A stretch of DNA of 64,000 nucleotides from Acidobacteriota bacterium (lineage in GTDB: Bacteria; Acidobacteriota; Terriglobia; Terriglobales; Acidobacteriaceae): assembly GCA_023410055.1 (NCBI GenBank), contig JAEYQK010000030.1, positions 9,092-73,091 on the forward strand, written 5' to 3'. A program made the translations under genes and the position numbers. Every line of letters starts with the position of its first letter. Positions within the stretch are counted from its first letter, which is position 1. The notes beneath the pieces are model-generated. The model was not told where the DNA came from and did no database searches. It saw nothing but the letters and a program-made list of their open reading frames with translations. Below are positions 27,628-35,117 of the stretch, one piece after another.

Positions 27628-28710
27628 CTATTCATGATTCTCGGCAAAGCAATACTGAACAAGCTCGGCCCCGAATTTCGTTGCAGTGGGTTGCGGGATA
27701 TCCTGCTGCTTCAGTTCGCGGAACTGGAAATCCACGATCCCATCTTCATGAACCGTTGCTAACAGGTAACCGTAAGTGAACTTCTTCGCCTCAGAGGCTT
27801 GCGCCGACTCGGGCGGCAGATTGTAGCGAAAAGCGCCAGCGGTGCCGACAATCCAGCCGGGGATGACGCCCCCGTGTTCGCGCCAGTACTGGGTGTTGTA
27901 CACGCCCGCCATATAGAAGTGCTGGTGGCTTGAGACAACGTAGACGTGCTTTTTACTCTCGTTCTGAAACTTCAGCAGGTCCGCGTAGACTCGCAATCCA
28001 GTCTGCTCCTGCTGCGGGTAGTCGTTCATGCTGTGGTGAAACGACAGACTGTAAGGTAGCGCCGCATGAGTTCCCAGGACCACGGTCTTCACGGCCGGGT
28101 TTCCCTGCGCGCGCTTCAAGACGGCTTCAAACCATTTCATTTGCGCGCTATCAAACTGATCGGAACTCGCGTTGTCGAGGTAAATGAAATCGACTCCACC
28201 TTGAATCCAGTGGAAGTAGGTCTTCAGCTTGCGATCGGTCGGCTCGTCCTTGAGACGCTGGTCGCGGAGCACAGGCGTGTCCAGCCAGTCGGCAAATTGA
28301 ATCACGAAGTCCGCGCGTGTCTTGGGCGGAACCAGTTCGTGATTGCCGATCCCGAGATACACGGGCATATCGCCGAATGGAACGACTTCGTTGTCGATGA
28401 AGTCCTGCCAGGCGCTGTTCTGATAGTCCACGATGCTCAGGCTTTTTCCGCTGGCGAGTCGGTCGGGCCGGCGCGTTATATCCACGTCGAAGTCGTACAT
28501 CGCCCGCATGTCACCCAAATGCCAGTAAAACTGGGAGTTGTTCTTCGCCGCATCAGCGGCAATCGCCGGCATGACGATGTCCCCGCAGTTGCGGGAATCC
28601 CCAGAGATGGCGAAAGTCCAGACACCGGTCGGATCAGCCGCGAAGGACGGAACTGACGCGAGCACCAACAGGATCAGAATAAGGGTGAGCGTCGGGCGAG
28701 AACTGGTCAT
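27628..28710 (-). CDS. Secreted metallophosphoesterase
   Basis: 360 residues from ATG 28710, which has GAGGT six bases upstream and starts a signal peptide (MTSSRPTLTLILILLVLASV, ending SFAA). The calcineurin-like motifs are GDSRNCGD, HLGDMR, GNHE, GTHAALPYS and SSHQHFYM, which fits a periplasmic phosphatase or phosphodiesterase. The His-rich last motif and FRYNLPPES tail are intact. The open frame above 28710 adds only 11 residues. Copy 2 of the three-part repeat lies 90 bases upstream, between this gene and the transposon. Confidence 0.85.
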   Translation of the reverse strand: MTSSRPTLTLILILLVLASVPSFAADPTGVWTFAISGDSRNCGDIVMPAIAADAAKNNSQFYWHLGDMRAMYDFDVDITRRPDRLASGKSLSIVDYQNSAWQDFIDNEVVPFGDMPVYLGIGNHELVPPKTRADFVIQFADWLDTPVLRDQRLKDEPTDRKLKTYFHWIQGGVDFIYLDNASSDQFDSAQMKWFEAVLKRAQGNPAVKTVVLGTHAALPYSLSFHHSMNDYPQQEQTGLRVYADLLKFQNESKKHVYVVSSHQHFYMAGVYNTQYWREHGGVIPGWIVGTAGAFRYNLPPESAQASEAKKFTYGYLLATVHEDGIVDFQFRELKQQDIPQPTATKFGAELVQYCFAENHE

Positions 28711-28800
28711 CGTGCACCTCAGTTCATAATCTGGTGAGCGCAACCTGAAAAACTATCATGCGAGGGGACGAAAGTTCCAGTTGGCCAGTCGGGGTACCCT

Positions 28801-28909
28801 CCCCCTCCAGTCAGTGATTTATTGCAAACAAAGGTATTTAGCCACTATTTGACGCTACAGTAAGCAATTTAAAGGACTTACACACAAAATGCGAGAAACA
28901 AAGGACTTA
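28801..28909 (-). repeat. Three-part ~109-nt intergenic element, copy 2
   Basis: On the minus strand from 28909: TAAGTCCTTTGTTT, a second TAAGTCCTTT 29 bases on, GCTAAATACCTTTGTTT after 38 more, and the end AAATCACTGACTGGAGGGGG. These are the same blocks and spacings as copy 1 at 14234. The 5' edge overlaps the target duplication of the adjacent transposon by four bases, so the insertion landed at the element's boundary. Confidence 0.75.
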
Positions 28910-28913
28910 AGCA
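28906..28913. repeat. Target-site duplication, left
   Basis: CTTAAGCA immediately before the left terminal inverted repeat. An identical octamer follows the right one. Eight bases is the duplication length known for the IS1595 family. Confidence 0.93.
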
Positions 28914-28939
28914 GGCAATAATATACTTGACAAGTCATG
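28914..28939 (+). repeat. Left terminal inverted repeat
   Basis: It starts GGCAATAATATACTTGACAA and ends GTCATG. All 26 bases match the reverse complement of 32041-32066. It holds the palindrome ACTTGACAAGT and a TTGACA (28927-28932) pointing inward. Confidence 0.95.
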
Positions 28940-28943
28940 TCTA

Positions 28944-29237
28944 ATGGTCTACTCTATCCTTGTGATGGACAAAGACCTTGCAATCAACATCTTGGACGCT
29001 ATCGAGGACTTGTACCTTGAGAACAAGGCATACAGGTCTTTGCTACGGAGCCTACACCCTCAGTTGCCACCATCGGGCCTTCTGAATCGCATGTTGGACA
29101 ACGCACGCGAAGAGCTTCGCGAGCAAGTTCGGCAGCAAATCTTTGCTCCAGCACGTGAGCACATTCTCCAATCACATGATCTGGAAATGGCTTTGCAAGG
29201 CACTCTGCAAGCGATGTCAGCCAAGAAGGTGAACTAG
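28944..29237 (+). CDS. Small transposon protein upstream of transposase
   Basis: 97 residues, or 90 if translation starts at ATG 28965. It is mostly helical and charged (INILDAIEDLYLENKAYRSL, REELREQVRQQIFAPAREHI). I do not recognise a family. It ends four bases before the transposase ATG, so the two are probably co-translated; a helper or regulator of transposition is possible but not shown. Neither start has a ribosome site; with a promoter built on the terminal-repeat TTGACA, ATG 28965 would be nearly leaderless. Confidence 0.65.
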   Translation: MVYSILVMDKDLAINILDAIEDLYLENKAYRSLLRSLHPQLPPSGLLNRMLDNAREELREQVRQQIFAPAREHILQSHDLEMALQGTLQAMSAKKVN

Positions 29238-29241
29238 TCAT

Positions 29242-30234
29242 ATGAAGCCACAGACCTTACAGCAAGCGATTAACTACTTTTCAGATGTCAAGAACTGCAT
29301 GAACTGGCTCGTTTCAAAGCGTTGGCCTGATGGCGTCCCGGTTTGCCCTAATTGCGGTCGTGGCGATGCTACTTATCTGCCAGATCTGCAAAAGTGGCAG
29401 TGCAAGAGCGCTCACAAGTCCCGCCAGTTCTCAGCCAAAGTGGGAACCATCTTTGAGGATTCCCATATCAGCTTGGACAAGTGGCTAACTGCCCTCTGGA
29501 TGCTCTGCAACTGCAAGAACGGAGTCAGCAGCTACGAGCTTGCCCGAACCATCGGCGTTACCCAAAAGACTGCTTGGTTTGTCCTGCATCGCCTTCGCTA
29601 CGCCATGAAGTCGGGCTCTCTTACTAAGCTGGGCGGCAACGGTGGCCCCGTAGAAGCCGACGAAACCTTTGTGGGTGCCAACACCCTCAAGATGCACAAG
29701 TCACGCCGCGCAAAGCAGCAAGCCATCGCCAGCAATACCTACGGCATGAACCGTCACGCGATCGGCAAGACCATCGTGATGGGAATGCTCGACCGTGAAG
29801 CCCGTCAGGTTCGCGCCTGCGTCATTCCCGATGTTAAGAGAGCCACCTTGCAAGACCAGATCCTTAACAACGTAAAGGGCGGGGCAACCGTCATCACCGA
29901 TGACGCTACCGGATACCGCTACGCTTTAGCCGATGGCTTTGCCCATGAAATCATCAACCACGCTCAAGAGTACGTTCGTGGTCAGGTTCATACTCAGGGA
30001 ATCGAAAACTTCTGGAGCCTGTTAAAACGGACTCTGCGCGGAACCTATGTTGCCGTAGAGCCCTACCACCTTGACCGTTACGTAGATGAGCAGGTATTCC
30101 GTTACAACACTCGAAAGCATGGCGACCGCAAGATCACCGATGCAGAACGGTTCGATCTTGCATTCTCCCAAATCAACGGAAAGCGTCTGACCTTTGCCGA
30201 GGTTACTGGCAAGGTGGGAGAAACGAGTCTCTAA
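29242..30234 (+). CDS. IS1595-family transposase (ISXO2-like)
   Basis: 330 residues. An N-terminal zinc ribbon (C35xxC38, then C54 with H58) is followed by the helical DNA-binding part SSYELARTIGVTQKTAWFVLHRLR and the RNase-H-like catalytic core: D140 in VEADETFVG, D220 in VITDDATGY, and GIENFWSLLKR, where E255 or N256 fills the third position that varies (E, N or H) in this family. It cuts at the 26-bp ends and duplicates 8 bp. The frame is intact and full length. Confidence 0.95.
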   Translation: MKPQTLQQAINYFSDVKNCMNWLVSKRWPDGVPVCPNCGRGDATYLPDLQKWQCKSAHKSRQFSAKVGTIFEDSHISLDKWLTALWMLCNCKNGVSSYELARTIGVTQKTAWFVLHRLRYAMKSGSLTKLGGNGGPVEADETFVGANTLKMHKSRRAKQQAIASNTYGMNRHAIGKTIVMGMLDREARQVRACVIPDVKRATLQDQILNNVKGGATVITDDATGYRYALADGFAHEIINHAQEYVRGQVHTQGIENFWSLLKRTLRGTYVAVEPYHLDRYVDEQVFRYNTRKHGDRKITDAERFDLAFSQINGKRLTFAEVTGKVGETSL

Positions 30235-30290
30235 TCCCTACCGATTAAAACGTGGCCCAAAGAAGCGGCGGGACGTATAATCCCGCCGTT

Positions 30291-30746
30291 ATGACAAACA
30301 GCCAGTATATTCATTGTTTTCTGAAGTGCGCGTGCGGAGACCAAATTCCTCTCCCGCATCCCAACCTTGAAGAAGTAATTGCATTTCAGACTGGGGCATC
30401 CAGGGAGATTCGGAAAGCTGTCTTTGTATGTACCGAATGCGGGCTTGTGTCCGCATATTCGTCCGGAGATGTCCACTCCCATCTGGCTCCCACACCGAAC
30501 CCGTATCAGCTACAGGAGCGAATCCTTGGCTATATTGAGACGCGATGCGCCGTAACGAACTGTGAAGCTGAGAAACGGCTGTACCTTCTAGCGACAGGGG
30601 AGAGAACCATCGGAGAGGGAGCGATGAAAGTGAGGCCAAGAGATTGGCGGTTTTCGCCATCAGCCACCTGTACAGCCGGACATGCCTTAAAGTTCTCCGT
30701 GGCCGAACTGTATAGATGGTTCCAGACCGATGATTCGCCGCTGTAA
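30291..30746 (+). CDS. Cysteine-rich passenger protein of unknown function
   Basis: 151 residues from ATG 30291 (a GTG at 30252 is open but poorly supported). Metal-site-like cysteines occur as CFLKCACG (9-15), CTECG (47-51), CAVTNC (86-91) and CTAGH, consistent with one or two zinc ribbons. The C-terminus ends in an amphipathic helix (LKFSVAELYRWFQ). A hairpin GGCGGGA-TCCCGCC (30267-30287) sits just before the ATG, and a terminator follows. It is convergent with the HEPN unit; I cannot assign a role. Confidence 0.7.
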   Translation: MTNSQYIHCFLKCACGDQIPLPHPNLEEVIAFQTGASREIRKAVFVCTECGLVSAYSSGDVHSHLAPTPNPYQLQERILGYIETRCAVTNCEAEKRLYLLATGERTIGEGAMKVRPRDWRFSPSATCTAGHALKFSVAELYRWFQTDDSPL

Positions 30747-30767
30747 TCTTCACGTTTTCAAATAGAA

Positions 30768-30796
30768 AACCCGCCAGATGGCGGGTTCCTTTTTCC
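30768..30796 (+). terminator. Intrinsic terminator in transposon
   Basis: AACCCGCCA (30768-30776) pairs perfectly with TGGCGGGTT (30779-30787), followed by CCTTTTTCC. The two-base loop means the inner pairs probably open. It ends the plus-strand genes and may also block the convergent unit. Confidence 0.85.
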
Positions 30797-30821
30797 TAAA
30801 ATGTACTATCGTCTAGCTAAC

Positions 30822-30980
30822 CTATTGCTTCGGTGTCTTTACTTCTAGGATGGCGAGGTACTTCTCTGAAACCTTGCGCTTGATCACTCCGTCGCGCTCT
30901 GCGAGACGCAGACAGTAGATGGCGTGAATCTTCTCTCGTTGTGATAGCTTCTTGAACTTCTCTAACGTGCGTTCGGTCAC
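30822..30980 (-). CDS. Small basic protein (52 aa), last gene of HEPN unit
   Basis: Reading from GTG 30980 gives 52 residues beginning MTERTLEKFKKLSQREKIHA and ending LEVKTPKQ, a regular helical, Lys/Glu-rich sequence that looks coding. The overlapping 60-codon frame in another phase (30817-30999) is Arg/Asp-rich and unconvincing. It follows the 55-codon gene by 38 bases on the same strand. The function is unknown; an antitoxin-like or DNA-binding accessory is only a guess. Confidence 0.6.
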   Translation of the reverse strand: MTERTLEKFKKLSQREKIHAIYCLRLAERDGVIKRKVSEKYLAILEVKTPKQ

Positions 30981-31018
30981 GCATCAGAGTATCCCGCAAC
31001 GCAACTCTGCTGGCAAGA

Positions 31019-31186
31019 TTACTTCTTGGGCTTCGGCCCTCGCTGATTTCCTTGCGGCTTGGCTGCTTTCTCCGCGTCCATCTTTGCCCTGATCTCGCTG
31101 TGCGGAACCTTGACCACGACGCCCAAGGCTTTGTCGAAGTTCTCGAATGCTTCTTTGCCTTCGATGTATTCAGGTTTTTTCTTCAT
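31019..31186 (-). CDS. Small protein (55 aa) overlapping HEPN-like gene
   Basis: From ATG 31186 the minus strand encodes 55 residues starting MKKKPEYIEGKEAFENFDKA, then VVVKVPHSEIRAKMDAEK and a Lys/Pro-rich tail. The ATG overlaps the stop of the HEPN-like gene (ATGA, 31183-31186), the standard sign of coupled translation. A toxin followed by a small overlapping partner is a common toxin-antitoxin layout, so I propose an antitoxin or immunity role as inference. Confidence 0.68.
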   Translation of the reverse strand: MKKKPEYIEGKEAFENFDKALGVVVKVPHSEIRAKMDAEKAAKPQGNQRGPKPKK

Positions 31187-32043
31187 TTGGGCAAATCCTC
31201 TGCGATCCTACGCATGAAACCGCGAGTTGCTGATATTATCTCGCTCGCAACTTCGGGACTGAAATCAGTGTCCACCCATTCCAGCTTGTTATCAACGTGG
31301 CTGATCTTGTGCCGCCATGAATCCTTGATTGCAAAAGCAAACGGGAGAACACCTTTTAGGAAGTCGGCGTGTTTTCGCTCCAGATCTGACTTATCATTCC
31401 ACTTCTTGTCGTTAATTCGCTGCAACCGCTCTAACGATCCCCAGCCTGGTCGATCACCAGACGCATTGAACAAGTTGGCTACCTGGATGATTCCGAATTC
31501 TGCAACCAACAGAACATGAAACACCGCAGCCCCGTGCCGCTCAAGGGCAAAGCACCTAGAGCACTCTTCCACGTCAATCGCTACCCGTGGAAAACGCGAA
31601 ACTATGCCCTCCCATCCCCGCCGAGGATTGCTGTATCCGTCGGCATCCTTCATCGAAAGATGAAAGAACAACTCGCCCCTAAGCTCGCCCTCTAGGGTTT
31701 CGCGGAGGTGCTTTAGATCGCTGACGATTTCCCTATAGGTTATAGGCGGAATCCGAACTCTCCCACCGCACTTGTCCATTATTCGAGCGCAGTTGTCGGC
31801 GGTAGCCCTAAGCCCATGTTCCATGCTAATGGTGTACAACGCCGCCAATTTCCCAGATACCACCGGAAGCGCTGGAATTACATTGTCGTTTGGCTGCCAC
31901 CTCTCCGCCATCTCATCTACTTCATGCAACGCCACGACAAATAACTCTGCGTAGAATCTGAGCATGTCCAGTAGGGACACCACCCCTACGTCACTGAAAC
32001 TACCCTTCCGAATTGTCGAGGGTACTATCTCAGCTAAGGGCAT
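31183..32043 (-). CDS. HEPN-like passenger protein
   Basis: 286 residues, mostly helical (LRFYAELFVVALHEVDEMAE, TYREIVSDLKHLRETLEGEL). Near the C-terminus, SWRHKISHVDN has R244-x4-H249, the RNase motif of HEPN domains, followed by a helical end (FSPEVASEIISATRGFMRRI). HEPN proteins are often RNases in toxin-antitoxin and abortive-infection systems. The annotated ATG 32043 is the innermost codon of the right terminal repeat; if transcription starts from the repeat's TTGACA, a later start (e.g. ATG 31965) is more likely. Family assignment is tentative because a single motif supports it. Confidence 0.7.
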   Translation of the reverse strand: MPLAEIVPSTIRKGSFSDVGVVSLLDMLRFYAELFVVALHEVDEMAERWQPNDNVIPALPVVSGKLAALYTISMEHGLRATADNCARIMDKCGGRVRIPPITYREIVSDLKHLRETLEGELRGELFFHLSMKDADGYSNPRRGWEGIVSRFPRVAIDVEECSRCFALERHGAAVFHVLLVAEFGIIQVANLFNASGDRPGWGSLERLQRINDKKWNDKSDLERKHADFLKGVLPFAFAIKDSWRHKISHVDNKLEWVDTDFSPEVASEIISATRGFMRRIAEDLPK

Positions 32044-32066
32044 GACTTGTCAAGTATATTATTGCC
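32041..32066 (-). repeat. Right terminal inverted repeat
   Basis: A perfect inverted copy of 28914-28939. Its inner end supplies the ATG of the HEPN-like gene. Confidence 0.95.
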
Positions 32067-32074
32067 CTTAAGCA
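32067..32074. repeat. Target-site duplication, right
   Basis: CTTAAGCA directly after the right terminal repeat, identical to 28906-28913. Confidence 0.93.
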
Positions 32075-32268
32075 CGTCGAGAGATTCTAATTGCTTGTTC
32101 GAGCTTCTAAATACATTTTAACAGCACAGCGGGGCATTCCCGACATAACGGGCGCAGCTCCAACCTGTTGAACGTAAATAGCTTAGAGCCAACTCCTTGC
32201 CTTGCGGGACTTGACATGCAGTTCCTGCGAAGCGTTCGCAAGGCATCACAAAACAGCGGGGCGTCACC

Positions 32269-32925
32269 ATGATCTTCGAAAACCGCAGCGACGCTGGCCG
32301 GAGACTGGGGGAGGCACTGCGAAGCTACCAAGGACGGAGTGACGTGCTTGTATTGGCATTGCCCCGAGGCGGCGTACCCGTAGGCTTTGAAGTGGCTCAT
32401 GCGCTTGGCGCGCCGCTAGACGTTTTCGTCGTCCGCAAATTGGGAACTCCGGGACAGGAAGAACTTGCGCTAGGAGCTGTCGCCAGCGGCGGCACAATGG
32501 TGCTGAACGAAGACGTCGTGAATACGCTCGGCATACCACGAAGCGTCATAGACGACATCGCTAGACGCGAATTACTAGAGGTGCGAAGGCGCGAGCACGA
32601 GTTCCGCGGCAATAGGCCACCCCTGGATGTCTCCGTCAAGACGGTGATCCTGGTAGACGACGGTCTTGCAACGGGTTCGACGATGAGAGCCGCTGTCGAA
32701 GCCCTGAAGGTCAGAGAGCCATCCAGGATCATCGTCGCAGTTCCGGTAGCGGCCGCTGCCACATGTAATCGGCTCAGACCAGAGGTCGACGAATTGGTCT
32801 GCCTGCACGCTCCGGAGCATTTCTATGCCGTAGGAGAGTGGTACCGGGATTTCTCTCAGACGGGCGACGAGGAGGTTAAGGAGCTTCTAGATCGTGCAGT
32901 TTCCGTGCAGGAACACCCGGCATAG
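32269..32925 (+). CDS. Phosphoribosyltransferase-family protein
   Basis: 218 residues with the PRPP-binding loop TVILVDDGLATGST (125-138) and LALPRGGVPVGFEVA near the N-terminus. This form resembles the phosphoribosyltransferases often linked to dienelactone-hydrolase or stress genes in other bacteria; a base substrate cannot be given. The C-terminal half has EHFYAVGEWYRDFSQTGDEEV, typical of the subgroup. It stands alone upstream of the SUF operon. Confidence 0.85.
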   Translation: MIFENRSDAGRRLGEALRSYQGRSDVLVLALPRGGVPVGFEVAHALGAPLDVFVVRKLGTPGQEELALGAVASGGTMVLNEDVVNTLGIPRSVIDDIARRELLEVRRREHEFRGNRPPLDVSVKTVILVDDGLATGSTMRAAVEALKVREPSRIIVAVPVAAAATCNRLRPEVDELVCLHAPEHFYAVGEWYRDFSQTGDEEVKELLDRAVSVQEHPA

Positions 32926-33020
32926 ACTCCTTTCGGCCCTCTGCCGCGACCGTTCGCTGGCGCTGCTTCGCCCTTTCTTTTGAAACCTTTGACATGGTGC
33001 TTACATCCTTTTAGAGTGAA

Positions 33021-33042
33021 ATAGTACCGTCAAGGTACTGAT
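33021..33042 (+). promoter_or_regulatory. Inverted repeat upstream of SUF operon (candidate Rrf2 operator)
   Basis: ATAGTACC, five bases, then GGTACTGAT: the core AGTACC/GGTACT is perfectly symmetric and lies 34 bases before the regulator's ATG. Rrf2 regulators bind short palindromes at their own promoters, so autoregulation is likely. The half-sites sit where a promoter would be expected. Confidence 0.6.
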
Positions 33043-33075
33043 TATCAAACAAGGGCATGTTGCAGGCCTAAGTTA

Positions 33076-33543
33076 ATGATTCGATTAAGCAAACTTACAG
33101 ATTACGGAATTTTGCTGATGACCCTGGTAGCCCGGGATTCGGCGCATAGGTCGCGGGCTGCTCGCGATTTGGCAGACGAGGCGAACCTGCCTCTGCCAAC
33201 CGTCAGCAAAATTCTTAAGATCCTCCTCGCGTCCGAGCTGCTGGTCTCGCATCGCGGAGCCAAGGGTGGATACAGCTTGGCGCGTCCAGCGCAGGAGACA
33301 ACCGTGGCTGACATCATCGCGGCCATGGAAGGTCCTATTGGTCTAACCGAGTGCAGTTCGCTGACGGGCAGTTGCGAGCTGACGTCGTTTTGTCCGATGC
33401 GCAGCAACTGGGCCGTTATCAGCGGAGCGCTTCGGGTCGCTCTGGAGAAAGTAAAGCTGGCAGATTTGGTCGCGCCACTGCAACTCGTTCACAAGGACGG
33501 AAGCATGGTTTTGTTACAGATGCCCGCAGGGAGAACTCAATGA
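33076..33543 (+). CDS. Rrf2-family regulator of the SUF operon
   Basis: 155-residue Rrf2 protein of the IscR/SufR type. The N-terminal winged helix-turn-helix ([20 protein letters not shown]) includes the [10 protein letters not shown] wing, and three cysteines, C93, C100 and C106, are spaced like the 2Fe-2S ligands of IscR. It probably senses cluster status and represses the suf genes when clusters are plentiful. The stop overlaps the sufB start (ATGA), making it the first gene of the operon. Confidence 0.9.
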   Translation: MIRLSKLTDYGILLMTLVARDSAHRSRAARDLADEANLPLPTVSKILKILLASELLVSHRGAKGGYSLARPAQETTVADIIAAMEGPIGLTECSSLTGSCELTSFCPMRSNWAVISGALRVALEKVKLADLVAPLQLVHKDGSMVLLQMPAGRTQ

Positions 33544-34994
33544 GCACGAAGGCGATTCAGGATTTCGCAAACCAGGAATACAAGTGGGGCTTCGTGACGG
33601 ATGTCGAAGCCGACCAGGCTCCCAAGGGTCTGAACGAGGACATCATTCGTCTGATCTCGCGCAAGAAGAACGAACCCGAGTTCATGCTGGAGTGGCGCCT
33701 GAAAGCGTACCGCCATTGGGTGAAACTGGAGAAGGAACAGGCCGAGCCGCACTGGGCGAATCTGAAGATCGAGCCGATCGATTACCAAGACATCATTTAC
33801 TACTCGGCCCCGAAGCAGAAGAAGCAGCTGAAGTCTTTGGACGAAGTCGATCCCGAGCTGCTGAAGACCTACGAGAAGCTCGGCGTACCGCTACACGAGC
33901 GGAAAATTCTGGCCGGGGTAGCCGTCGACGCAGTATTTGATAGCGTATCGGTCGCGACGACTTTCAAGGACAAGCTGGCGTCGATGGGGATCATCTTCTG
34001 CTCGTTCTCAGAGGCGGTGCAGAACCATCCGGAACTGGTGCAGAAGTATTTGGGCTCGGTAGTTCCCTATTCCGACAACTTCTATGCCGCGCTGAATGCG
34101 GCGGTCTTCACGGACGGTTCGTTTGCCTACATACCAAAGGGCGTGCGTTGCCCGTTGGAGCTTTCGACTTACTTCCGAATCAACGCCCAGAACACGGGCC
34201 AGTTCGAACGCACGCTCATCGTCGCCGACGAAGGCGCTTACGTCAGCTATCTGGAAGGCTGCACGGCACCGGTTCGTGACGAAAACCAGCTACATGCTGC
34301 CGTCGTCGAACTGGTCGCACTCGACAACGCGCAGATCAAGTACTCGACCGTGCAGAACTGGTATCCGGGCGATCCGAAGACGGGCAAGGGCGGAATCTAC
34401 AACTTCGTCACGAAGCGCGGAAAGTGCGCCGGGCGCAATTCGAAGATCAGCTGGACGCAGGTTGAAACCGGATCGGCGATCACGTGGAAGTATCCGAGCT
34501 GCATTTTGCAGGGAGACAACTCGGTCGGGGAATTCTACTCCGTCGCACTGACCAACAACTTCCAGCAAGCCGACACCGGCACGAAGATGATCCACCTGGG
34601 CAAGAACACGAAAAGCACGATCGTCTCGAAAGGCATTTCCGCCGGCTTCGGCCAGAACACGTATCGCGGCATGGTGAAGATCGGCAAGGGGGCAGAGGAC
34701 GCCCGCAACTACACGCAGTGCGATTCTCTGCTGATCGGCGACAAGTGCGGCGCGCACACGTTCCCCTACATTGAGGTCAAGAACGCCACGGCGCGCATGG
34801 AGCACGAAGCCTCGACGTCGAAGATCGGCGACGACCAGATCTTCTACCTGCAACAGCGTGGTCTGTCGAAGGAAGACGCCGTGAGCATGATCATTAATGG
34901 CTTCTGCAAACAGGTGTTCAAGGAGCTCCCGATGGAGTTCGCAGTTGAGGCGCAGAAGTTGTTGAGTGTGAGTTTGGAAGGGTCAGTGGGATAG
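33540..34994 (+). CDS. sufB: Fe-S assembly scaffold SufB
   Basis: 484 residues from ATG 33540; the longer open frame from 33351 is an out-of-phase reading of the regulator gene. Typical stretches are [10 protein letters not shown], the [13 protein letters not shown] segment, YLEGCTAP with a conserved cysteine, TVQNWYPGD, and [13 protein letters not shown]. The C-terminal region ends [18 protein letters not shown], as in other SufB proteins. It forms the SufBC2D complex on which Fe-S clusters are built. Confidence 0.97.
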   Translation: MSTKAIQDFANQEYKWGFVTDVEADQAPKGLNEDIIRLISRKKNEPEFMLEWRLKAYRHWVKLEKEQAEPHWANLKIEPIDYQDIIYYSAPKQKKQLKSLDEVDPELLKTYEKLGVPLHERKILAGVAVDAVFDSVSVATTFKDKLASMGIIFCSFSEAVQNHPELVQKYLGSVVPYSDNFYAALNAAVFTDGSFAYIPKGVRCPLELSTYFRINAQNTGQFERTLIVADEGAYVSYLEGCTAPVRDENQLHAAVVELVALDNAQIKYSTVQNWYPGDPKTGKGGIYNFVTKRGKCAGRNSKISWTQVETGSAITWKYPSCILQGDNSVGEFYSVALTNNFQQADTGTKMIHLGKNTKSTIVSKGISAGFGQNTYRGMVKIGKGAEDARNYTQCDSLLIGDKCGAHTFPYIEVKNATARMEHEASTSKIGDDQIFYLQQRGLSKEDAVSMIINGFCKQVFKELPMEFAVEAQKLLSVSLEGSVG

Positions 34995-35004
34995 CTCCCT
35001 TCTT

Positions 35005-35036
35005 CCCACATCTGCCAACACCAGGCAGATGTGGGG
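35005..35036. repeat. Hairpin between sufB and sufC, family B
   Basis: CCCACATCTGCC (35005-35016) and GGCAGATGTGGG (35024-35035) form a perfect twelve-pair stem, followed by GCACC. The flanking GTGGGGCACC recurs at the end of sufD (37291-37300), so I treat both as one repeat family. It could tune expression across the sufB-sufC gap. Confidence 0.7.
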
Positions 35037-35074
35037 CACCGGACAGATACTGGGAACTGAGACAAACAGAGTCC

Positions 35075-35098
35075 GCCGGACTGGAGTCCGGCGCTACG
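35075..35098 (-). repeat. Palindromic repeat, family A (intergenic copy)
   Basis: GCCGGACTGGAGTCCGGC followed by GCTACG: the reverse complement of the GTAGCGCCGGACTCCAGTCCGGC unit found in the ABC exporter. It lies 20 bases before the sufC start. Confidence 0.85.
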
Positions 35099-35117
35099 AA
35101 ACAGAGATGGAGCAAGG

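Larger units (their letters stand above)
28914..32066 (+). mobile_element. IS1595-type transposon with passenger genes
   Basis: 3153 bases bounded by perfect 26-bp terminal inverted repeats and flanked by an 8-bp duplication, so both ends are intact. It holds an ISXO2-like transposase (29242-30234), a small protein before it, a cysteine-rich protein after it, and a three-gene minus-strand unit with a HEPN-like protein. Known IS1595 elements without cargo are about 0.7-1.2 kb, and some members are known to carry passengers. The intact ends and open transposase frame suggest a recent, possibly active insertion. Confidence 0.94.

Noticed and set aside
30289..30753. 154-codon minus-strand frame opposite the cysteine-rich transposon gene
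   Set aside because: The plus-strand frame has regular zinc-ribbon motifs and is followed by a terminator; the minus frame is unpatterned.
30817..30999. 60-codon minus-strand frame in the transposon
   Set aside because: Arg/Asp-rich and unpatterned; the overlapping GTG-started 52-codon frame has the better protein sequence.
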